Source: Streptomyces cahuitamycinicus
Lineage (GTDB): Bacteria; Actinomycetota; Actinomycetes; Streptomycetales; Streptomycetaceae
Assembly: GCF_002891435.1 (NCBI RefSeq)
Contig: NZ_POUC01000032.1
Coordinates: 1-34,064 of the forward strand
Length of the DNA stretch: 34,064 bases
Direction of reading: 5' to 3'
This document shows, piece after piece, positions 28,250 through 34,064 of this stretch. The notes below the pieces were generated by a model. It was not told where the DNA came from. It ran no database searches and worked only from the letters and a program-made list of their open reading frames with translations. Every line of letters starts with the position of its first letter. The first letter of the stretch is position 1. The position numbers and the translations under genes are program-made.

Positions 28250-28651
28250 GAAGGGTCCTTCCCTGGAGCGGACGTCGGCCTGTCTGGCTCGGCGACCGGT
28301 TGTGCTGTCCGACTTCGGTCCGTGTGGTGTGAACCGAGCCGGGGCGGTGGTCCGCCTAAGCGGCGGAGGAATCTGGTGATGGCGCTTCCTTGAGCCGTGG
28401 CACCCAGTGTCAGTGTCACGCGGCGTGGTCGCACCGGTTCCGGAGCGTGCCCTGCGCCCCGCTCAGTGTGCCTGTACGGCGTACGGTCCGACGTACGGAA
28501 CACAGTGCGGCTTGGGGGGCTCCCGGAAGAATGTCTGTCCCGGACGGGGACACGAGGCACCTCGCCATGGTGGGGTCGGGTGCAGACTTGAGGTTAACAC
28601 TACCGGATCCAACAAACATTCCCCCTCTCGAAATCCGGCAACCGCGCGGTT
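28250..28651 (-). promoter_or_regulatory. rho leader and promoter region, no gene
   Basis: This 402-base gap between thrB and rho has no credible gene. It holds a 6-bp hairpin, TCCGCC/GGCGGA (28351-28356 and 28362-28367), about 100 bases before the rho start. Three GTACGG motifs lie at 28474-28479, 28481-28486 and 28493-28498. A -10-like TAGTGT on the minus strand (28602-28597) has no clear -35. If that is the promoter, rho would have a leader of about 340 bases. Confidence 0.4.
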
Positions 28652-29581
28652 TCAGATGTCACCGGAGGCGGCGAGCGGCAGCACGCTCGCGCCCTGCTGA
28701 TCGAGGCGCAGCCGGTTCGCTGCCCAGTCCGCGCCCGCCAGGGCCTCGACCTTGGCGGCGGTCTCCTCGTCGGCCAGCGCCATGACGGTCGGCCCGGCCC
28801 CGGAGATGACAGCGGGGATGCCGTCGCCCCGCAGCCGCTCCACCAGTGCCGCGCTCTCGGGCATGGCCGGCGCGCGGTACTCCTGGTGCAGGCGGTCCTC
28901 GGTGGCGGGCAGCAGCAGTTCGGGGCGGCGCGTCAGCGCTTCGACGAGCAGGGCGGCGCGGCCGGCGTTGGTGGCCGCGTCGACGTGCGGCACGGTGCGC
29001 GGCAGCAGTCCACGCGCGGTTTCCGTGAGGACCGGCTTCCCGGGCACGAAAACCACCGGAACGATGGAATCCGCGGGCTTCATCCTGATCGCGCGCGCCG
29101 CGCCGCCCTCCATCCAGGACAGCGTGAAGCCGCCCAGCAGGCACGCCGCGACGTTGTCGGGGTGGCCCTCGATCTCGGTGGCGAGTTCGAGCAGCGCGGT
29201 GTCGTCGAGCTTCGCGTCTGCCCCTATGGTCACGGCGCGGGCGGCGACGATGCCGGCGCAGATGGCCGCCGAGGAGGAGCCGAGGCCCCGGCCGTGCGGA
29301 ATGCGGTTGGCGCAGACGATCTCCAGACCGCGCGGCTGTCCGCCGAGCAGGTCGAAGGCGGTGCGCAGGGACCGTACGAGAAGGTGCTGCTCGTCGCGCG
29401 GGAGGGTCTCGCTGCCCTCACCCGCGATGTCGATGTGCAGCCCGGAGTCGGCCACCCGGACGACCACGTCGTCGTACAAGCCCAGCGCGAGGCCGAGGGC
29501 GTCGAAGCCCGGGCCGAGGTTGGCGCTGGTGGCGGGGACGCGCACCCGGACGGCGGCGGCGCGGAACGCTGGACCGGCCAT
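28652..29581 (-). CDS. thrB: Homoserine kinase
   Basis: This 309-residue GHMP-family kinase phosphorylates homoserine with ATP, the step before threonine synthase. The N-terminal substrate loop PATSANLGPGFDALG (16-30), the ATP-binding PHGRGLGSSSAA (95-106) and the C-terminal ISGAGPTVMAL are all present. The start is the ATG at 29581 (MAGPAFRAAAVRVRVPATSAN). The frame stays open to 29716, but the extra part is unlike relatives; the nearest GGAG is about 13 bases upstream. It is separated from thrC by 361 bases, so it likely has its own promoter. Confidence 0.95.
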   Translation of the reverse strand: MAGPAFRAAAVRVRVPATSANLGPGFDALGLALGLYDDVVVRVADSGLHIDIAGEGSETLPRDEQHLLVRSLRTAFDLLGGQPRGLEIVCANRIPHGRGLGSSSAAICAGIVAARAVTIGADAKLDDTALLELATEIEGHPDNVAACLLGGFTLSWMEGGAARAIRMKPADSIVPVVFVPGKPVLTETARGLLPRTVPHVDAATNAGRAALLVEALTRRPELLLPATEDRLHQEYRAPAMPESAALVERLRGDGIPAVISGAGPTVMALADEETAAKVEALAGADWAANRLRLDQQGASVLPLAASGDI

Positions 29582-29942
29582 CGCTCGATGACTCTCCTTG
29601 AGCTGCGTGATTGTCGAATGACGTTCAGTGGACATTCGAGGGCGTACGAGAACCCTGGGGGCCGCTGCCGACCGGGCTGGCCGGCGGCTGTCCCGGCCGC
29701 GGAGACGGCGCGGCACCGTGCTCCCTGCGGAGGCATATGCGGCGGGCGGGTTCAGTACAGCCTATCGAAGGAAGGTTCTGTGGCGACATAGGGCGCACAG
29801 GAGGCGCACGATGCGTGTCGTAAGCCCCCTGTGCACCCCCCGTAGGGATTCTCCCCGGGCCGGCGCCGTCTTACGCCGGAACCTGTCGGGCGCAACACCG
29901 GCGCTCGGCGCATCGGCGCACGTCAGGCCGGTTCGAGCGCCC
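29582..29942 (-). other. Intergenic region between thrC and thrB, no gene
   Basis: I see no gene in these 361 bases. A hairpin, CCGGCG/CGCCGG (29860-29865 and 29874-29879), lies about 65 bases after the thrC stop and may end the hom-thrC message. A minus-strand -10-like TAGGCT (29764-29759), with a weak TGTCGC-type -35 18 bases before it, could start a thrB transcript with a leader of about 170 bases. Confidence 0.4.
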
Positions 29943-31001
29943 TCAGGCGAGACCCAGGCGCTCCGCCGCGGCCGCCGCGTCGACGGGTACGGTGACCGGC
30001 TGCGGGGCACCGGCGACGGCCCAGTCGGGGTCCTTCAGCCCGTTGCCGGTGACGGTGCAGACGATCCGCTGCCCCGGGTCGACCTTGCCCTGCTCGGCTG
30101 CCTTCAGCAGACCGGCGACGGACGCGGCGGACGCCGGCTCGACGAAGACGCCCTCCTGGGACGCCAACAGCCGGTAGGCGCGCAGGATCTCACGGTCCGT
30201 CACCTCGTCGATGAAGCCGCCCGACTCGTCCCGCGCGGCGAGCGCGTACTGCCAGGAGGCCGGGTTGCCGATGCGGATGGCCGTGGCGATGGTCGAGGGG
30301 TCCTTGACGACCTCGCCGCGCACGATCGGGGCGCTGCCGGAGGCCTGGAAGCCCCACATCCGCGGGGTGCGGGTCGCCACACCGTCGGCGGCGTACTCCG
30401 TGTAGCCCTTCCAGTAGGCCGTGATGTTGCCCGCGTTGCCCACCGGCAGGACGTGGATGTCGGGCGCGTCGCCGAGCATGTCCACGATCTCGAAGGCGGC
30501 CGTCTTCTGACCCTCGATACGTACCGGGTTGACCGAATTGACCAGCGCCACGGGGTAGTTGTCGCTCAGGCCGCGCGCCAGGGTGAGGCAGTCGTCGAAG
30601 TTGCCGTCGACCTGGAGGATCTTCGCGCCGTGCACGAGGGCCTGACCCATCTTGCCGAGCGCGATCTTGCCCGTCGGCACGAGCACGGCGCAGACCATTC
30701 CGGCCCGTACGGCATAGGCGGCGGCGGAGGCCGACGTGTTGCCGGTGGAGGCGCAGATGACGGCCTGCGCACCCTCCTCCTTGGCCCGGGTGATGGCCAT
30801 GGTCATGCCCCGGTCCTTGAAGGAACCGGTCGGGTTCGCGCCCTCCACCTTGAGGTGGACCTCGCAGCCCGTGCGCTCGGAGAGCACCTGCGCGGGCACG
30901 AGGGGCGTGCCGCCCTCACGGAGCGTCACGACCGGCGTGCTGTCGGAGACGGGCAGCCTGTCCCGGTACTCCTCGATGATTCCGCGCCACTGGTGGGTCA
31001 T
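29943..31001 (-). CDS. thrC: Threonine synthase
   Basis: This 352-residue PLP enzyme converts O-phosphohomoserine to threonine. The PLP lysine is Lys62 in [11 protein letters not shown]. The phosphate-binding [13 protein letters not shown] and the later [15 protein letters not shown] loop are present. The length fits the short actinobacterial class. It starts 6 bases after the hom stop, and its ribosome-binding site (AAGGAG) lies within the last codons of hom, so the two are coupled. Confidence 0.96.
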   Translation of the reverse strand: MTHQWRGIIEEYRDRLPVSDSTPVVTLREGGTPLVPAQVLSERTGCEVHLKVEGANPTGSFKDRGMTMAITRAKEEGAQAVICASTGNTSASAAAYAVRAGMVCAVLVPTGKIALGKMGQALVHGAKILQVDGNFDDCLTLARGLSDNYPVALVNSVNPVRIEGQKTAAFEIVDMLGDAPDIHVLPVGNAGNITAYWKGYTEYAADGVATRTPRMWGFQASGSAPIVRGEVVKDPSTIATAIRIGNPASWQYALAARDESGGFIDEVTDREILRAYRLLASQEGVFVEPASAASVAGLLKAAEQGKVDPGQRIVCTVTGNGLKDPDWAVAGAPQPVTVPVDAAAAAERLGLA

Positions 31002-31007
31002 TGCTGG

Positions 31008-32300
31008 TTACTCTCCTTCAACCCGCATGATGCTGGCGACACCACGCACGGTGTCGAGCTTGCGCAACGCCTCGACGGTCCCGGTGAGGGCGGCGTCGGA
31101 CGCACGGTGCGTGACGACGACGAGGGAGGCCTCGCCGTCCTTCCCCGACTGGCGAACCGTATCGATCGAGACTCCGTGCTCGGCGAAGACGGTCGCGACC
31201 TGGGCGAGAACGCCCGGTTTGTCAGCCACGTCGAGGCTGATGTGGTACCGCGTGACGACGTCGCCCATCGGAGACACCGGCAGCGCGGCGTAGGCGGACT
31301 CGCCCGGTCCGGTCGCGCCGCTGAGCCGGTTGCGGCAGACGGCGACGAGGTCACCGAGCACGGCGGAGGCGGTCGGGGAACCGCCCGCTCCGGGGCCGTA
31401 GAACATGAGCTGCCCGGCGGCGTCGGACTCGACGAACACGGCGTTGTAGGCGCCGCGGACGGAGGCCAGGGGATGGCTCAGCGGAATCATGGCCGGGTGC
31501 ACGCGTGCGGTGACGGACGCCCCGTCCGCGGCCCGCTCGCAGATGGCGAGCAGCTTGATGGTGCAGCCCATCTCCTTCGCGGAGGCGAAGTCGGCCGCGG
31601 TCACCTCGGTCATGCCCTCGCGGTAGACGTCGTCGAGGCGCACGCGCGTGTGGAAGGCGATGCCGGCGAGGATCGCGGCCTTGGCGGCGGCGTCGAAGCC
31701 CTCGACGTCGGCGGTCGGGTCGGCCTCCGCGTACCCCAGCGCGGTGGCCTCGTCGAGGGCCTCCTGATAACCGGCGCCCGTCGAGTCCATCGCGTCGAGG
31801 ATGAAGTTCGTCGTGCCGTTGACGATGCCCATCACCCGGTTGATCTTGTCGCCGGCGAGGGACTCGCGCACCGGCCGGATCAGCGGGATGGCACCGGCGA
31901 CGGCGGCCTCGTAGTAGAGGTCCTTGCCGTGCTGCTCGGCGACGGCGTGCAGGGCGGCCCCGTCCTGGGCGAGCAGCGCCTTGTTGGCGGAGACGACGGA
32001 GGCGCCGTGCTCGAAGGCGGTGGTGATGAGGCTGCGCGCGGGCTCGATGCCGCCGATGACCTCCACCACGACGTCGATGTCGCCGCGCTTGACCAGGGCG
32101 GTGGCGTCGGTGGTGACCAGCTCGGGGGCGATGCCCTCACGCACCCGGTCGGGCCGCCGCACGGCCACGCCCGCGAGCTCCACCGGGGCCCCGATCCGGG
32201 CCGCGAGGTCGTCGGCGTGCGTCGTCATGATGCGCGCCACCTCTGAGCCGACCACTCCACAGCCCAGTAGCGCCACCTTCAGCGGACGCGTACGCATCAT
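31008..32300 (-). CDS. hom: Homoserine dehydrogenase
   Basis: This 430-residue enzyme reduces aspartate semialdehyde to homoserine, the branch point to threonine and methionine. The Rossmann motif is LLGCGVVGSEV (11-21). The catalytic region has VSANKALLAQDG, GIVNGTTNFILD and GYAEADPTADVEGFDAAAK. The last ~80 residues are an ACT domain (YHISLDVADKPGVLAQVATVFAEHGVSIDTVRQ), which usually confers threonine feedback inhibition. Two adjacent ATGs (32300 and 32297) follow GAGG by 4 and 7 bases; the second is about as likely. The frame stays open to 32345 without a site. It is followed by thrC after 6 bases. Confidence 0.96.
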   Translation of the reverse strand: MMRTRPLKVALLGCGVVGSEVARIMTTHADDLAARIGAPVELAGVAVRRPDRVREGIAPELVTTDATALVKRGDIDVVVEVIGGIEPARSLITTAFEHGASVVSANKALLAQDGAALHAVAEQHGKDLYYEAAVAGAIPLIRPVRESLAGDKINRVMGIVNGTTNFILDAMDSTGAGYQEALDEATALGYAEADPTADVEGFDAAAKAAILAGIAFHTRVRLDDVYREGMTEVTAADFASAKEMGCTIKLLAICERAADGASVTARVHPAMIPLSHPLASVRGAYNAVFVESDAAGQLMFYGPGAGGSPTASAVLGDLVAVCRNRLSGATGPGESAYAALPVSPMGDVVTRYHISLDVADKPGVLAQVATVFAEHGVSIDTVRQSGKDGEASLVVVTHRASDAALTGTVEALRKLDTVRGVASIMRVEGE

Positions 32301-32406
32301 CCGACCTCGTTTCCTCTTTACCGTCAACGGTGGAACCAGTCTCACTCACCGGACGGGAGTTTCTGCCCCCGGTCCGGATCGTGAGATGTCTATTTCATGT
32401 GCGCGG

Positions 32407-32457
32407 GGGCGGCGGACAGGAGATCTTCCGCCGCCCGCCGATGCCGCCCTCCGGCGG
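32407..32457 (-). terminator. Terminator of lysA (two hairpins)
   Basis: GGGCGGCGGA (32407-32416) is perfectly complementary to TCCGCCGCCC (32427-32436), with a 10-base loop. A smaller CCGCC/GGCGG hairpin (32444-32448 and 32453-32457) lies directly at the lysA stop. Together they separate lysA from hom. Confidence 0.75.
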
Positions 32458-33849
32458 TCAGCCGACGTCGAGACGCAGCAGGTCCTCCTCCGTCTCTCGG
32501 CGGACGATCACCCGCGCCTCACCGCCGTCGACGGCGACGACCGGCGGGCGGAGCACATGGTTGTAGTTGCTGGCCATGGACCGGCAGTACGCGCCGGTGG
32601 CCGGTACGGCCAGGAGGTCGCCCGGTGCCAGGTCGGACGGCAGGAACGCGTCCTTGACCACGATGTCCCCGCTCTCGCAGTGCTTGCCGACGACGCGGGC
32701 GAGCATCGGCTCGGCGTCGGAGGTGCGCGACACCAGCGCGACGCTGTACTCCGCGTCGTACAGCGCGGTGCGGATGTTGTCCGACATGCCGCCGTCGACG
32801 GAGACGTACGTCCGCAGCCCGTCGAGGGGCTTGACGGTGCCGACCTCGTAGAGCGTGAAGGCGGTCGGGCCGACGATGGCGCGCCCCGGCTCGACGGAGA
32901 TACGAGGAGTACGCAGCTTGGCGGCCTCGCACTCGCGGCTGACGATCTCAGTGAGGGACTTGGCGATCTCGTGCGGCTCGCGGGGGTCGTCGTCGCTGGT
33001 GTACGCGATGCCGAGGCCGCCGCCGAGGTCGATCTCCGGCAGCTCCACGCCGTGCTCGTCGCGGACGGCCTTCAGCAGCGAGACGACCCGGTGCGCGGCG
33101 ACCTCGAACCCGGACATGTCGAAGATCTGCGACCCGATGTGGCTGTGGATGCCGACCAGTTCAAGACCGTCGAGCTGCAGGGCCCGGCGTACGGCCTCGG
33201 CGGCCTGCCCGCCGGCCAGCGGGATGCCGAACTTCTGGTCCTCGTGGGCCGTGGCGATGAACTCGTGGGTGTGGGCCTCGACGCCGACGGTGATGCGGAT
33301 GAGGACCTTCTGCCGCTTCCCGAGGCTCTGCGCGATGTGCGCGACGCGGACGATCTCCTGGAAGGAGTCGAGGACGATGTGCCCGACGCCGACCTCGACG
33401 GCCCGGGTGATCTCGTCGACGGACTTGTTGTTGCCGTGAAAGGCGATGCGGTCGGCGGGCATGCCGGCCGACAGGGCGGTGGCCAGCTCACCCCCGGAGC
33501 AGACGTCGACGTTCAGCCCCTCCTCGTCGAGCCAGCGCACCACGGCGCGGGAGAGGAACGCCTTGCCGGCGTAGAAGACGTCGGCGCCGGTCCCGAAGGC
33601 GGTGCGCCAGGCACGCGCGCGGGCCCGGAAGTCGGCCTCGTCGAGGACGTAGGCAGGGGTGCCGAACTCCTCGGCGAGCCGGGTGACGGGGATGCCTCCG
33701 ACGGTCACGACCCCGTCCTCGTCACGCGTCACGGTCTGGGCCCACACCTTGGGGTCCAGCGCGTTGAGGTCGGCGGGCGGGGCGGAGTAGTGGCCCTCGG
33801 GAAGGACATCGGCGTGACGGGGCCCGGCGGGGTGTGCGGAACGGCTCAT
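32458..33849 (-). CDS. lysA: Diaminopimelate decarboxylase
   Basis: This 463-residue fold-III PLP enzyme decarboxylates meso-diaminopimelate to lysine, the last step of lysine synthesis. The PLP lysine is Lys96 in [15 protein letters not shown]. The phosphate-binding glycine loop reads [10 protein letters not shown]. The C-terminal barrel shows [38 protein letters not shown] and the catalytic Cys in KHCESGDIV. The start is the ATG at 33849 ([25 protein letters not shown]). The frame runs on to the window edge, but upstream it overlaps the argS-like gene out of frame and runs into the adapter sequence. The gap to the argS-like stop is 16 bases. Confidence 0.96.
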   Translation of the reverse strand: MSRSAHPAGPRHADVLPEGHYSAPPADLNALDPKVWAQTVTRDEDGVVTVGGIPVTRLAEEFGTPAYVLDEADFRARARAWRTAFGTGADVFYAGKAFLSRAVVRWLDEEGLNVDVCSGGELATALSAGMPADRIAFHGNNKSVDEITRAVEVGVGHIVLDSFQEIVRVAHIAQSLGKRQKVLIRITVGVEAHTHEFIATAHEDQKFGIPLAGGQAAEAVRRALQLDGLELVGIHSHIGSQIFDMSGFEVAAHRVVSLLKAVRDEHGVELPEIDLGGGLGIAYTSDDDPREPHEIAKSLTEIVSRECEAAKLRTPRISVEPGRAIVGPTAFTLYEVGTVKPLDGLRTYVSVDGGMSDNIRTALYDAEYSVALVSRTSDAEPMLARVVGKHCESGDIVVKDAFLPSDLAPGDLLAVPATGAYCRSMASNYNHVLRPPVVAVDGGEARVIVRRETEEDLLRLDVG

Positions 33850-33865
33850 GATCTGTACGTGTCTC

Positions 33866-34045
33866 TCAGAGATGGTCGGGAGCGTCGATACCGAGCAGGG
33901 ACAGGCCGCCGGCCAGCACCGTCCCGGCGGCTTCGGCGAGCGCGAGCCGGGCACGGTGGGCGGCCGAGGGTTTCTCCTCACCGAGGGGCAGCACGGCGGG
34001 GAGCAGGGGCATCGCGGCATCGGCGACGGCGAGGAGGTGCCGGGC
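33866..34045 (-). CDS. ArgS-like DALR anticodon-binding protein, C-terminal fragment
   Basis: About 60 C-terminal residues are present, reading [13 protein letters not shown] sequence and then [31 protein letters not shown]. This is the end of a DALR anticodon-binding domain, as in arginyl-tRNA synthetase. It could be ArgS itself, which precedes lysA in mycobacteria, or the ArgS-related protein NrtL, found before lysA in Streptomyces. The fragment cannot tell them apart. The gene is cut by the end of the contig: the last 19 bases of the window look like adapter, so residues encoded there are not real. It is upstream of lysA by 16 bases, probably in one operon. Confidence 0.75.
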   Translation of the reverse strand, partial: ARHLLAVADAAMPLLPAVLPLGEEKPSAAHRARLALAEAAGTVLAGGLSLLGIDAPDHL

Positions 34046-34064
34046 CTGTCTTTTATACACATCT
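34046..34064. other. Probable Nextera/Tn5 mosaic-end adapter remnant
   Basis: CTGTCTTTTATACACATCT matches the reverse complement of the Tn5 mosaic end used in Nextera libraries (CTGTCTCTTATACACATCT) at 18 of 19 positions. It sits exactly at the window end and is AT-rich, unlike the genome around it. It should be treated as sequencing artefact. Confidence 0.9.

Noticed and set aside
29628..32246. Open frame of 872 codons on the plus strand
   Set aside because: Antisense shadow of thrC and hom, low complexity, no recognisable domain or start site.
32458..34062. 534-codon frame as an extended LysA
   Set aside because: The first 71 codons overlap the argS-like gene and the adapter; LysA normally starts at MSRSAHPAG.

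Overview
The window is high-GC DNA from an actinobacterium, almost certainly a Streptomyces. The evidence is strong third-position G/C use, frequent GTG and TTG starts, long antisense shadow reading frames, and a gene order I recognise from the S. coelicolor SCO5352-SCO5387 region: argS-like - lysA - hom - thrC - thrB - rho - LCP - rpmE - prfA - prmC - sua5 - phosphatase-like - glyA - rfe - atpIBEFHAGDC - DUF2550 - chiC - chiR - chiS - cobalamin adenosyltransferase - 3-hydroxybutyryl-CoA dehydrogenase - STAS. The order comparison is from memory, not from a search. Most of the window reads on the minus strand; only the adenosyltransferase, the two-component system and the chitinase are on the plus strand.

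Region 1 (1-5.5 kb, accessory): the 5' end of a putative ATP/GTP-binding protein, a STAS anti-sigma-factor antagonist, a 3-hydroxybutyryl-CoA dehydrogenase, a PduO-type ATP:cob(I)alamin adenosyltransferase that looks leaderless, two translationally coupled membrane proteins of unknown function, and a two-component pair (histidine kinase and NarL-type regulator, overlapping by ATGA). Region 2 (5.5-7.5 kb): a secreted CBM2-FnIII-GH18 chitinase (chiC). Its promoter carries two directly repeated sites resembling the DasR/chitinase element, and the pair upstream corresponds to ChiS/ChiR. A long hairpin shared with the convergent DUF2550 gene ends this unit.

Region 3 (8.0-15.9 kb): the complete F1Fo ATP synthase operon atpIBEFHAGDC, with a 17-bp-stem terminator after atpC and several intercistronic hairpins. 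Region 4 (16-24 kb): a housekeeping block for cell-envelope lipid carriers (rfe/wecA), one-carbon metabolism (glyA-like), tRNA t6A synthesis (sua5), release factor 1 with its methyltransferase (prfA, prmC), ribosomal protein L31 (rpmE) and a LytR-CpsA-Psr ligase. rpmE has a good match to a SigR promoter and a classic hairpin-plus-T-run terminator.

Region 5 (24-34 kb): a secreted S1-family serine protease with C-terminal FG-GAP/VCBS repeats, rho with a 220-residue disordered Arg/Asp/Gln-rich insertion, and the aspartate-family block thrB-thrC-hom-lysA. The last 19 bases match the Nextera/Tn5 mosaic end at 18 of 19 positions and are probably adapter sequence, so the argS-like gene is cut by a contig end.

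No CRISPR array, tRNA, rRNA or insertion sequence was found. The most notable departures from the expected are a phosphatase-like protein whose catalytic cysteine is replaced by serine, a GlyA paralogue with altered folate-pocket residues, and the protease gene lying between rho and the LCP gene.
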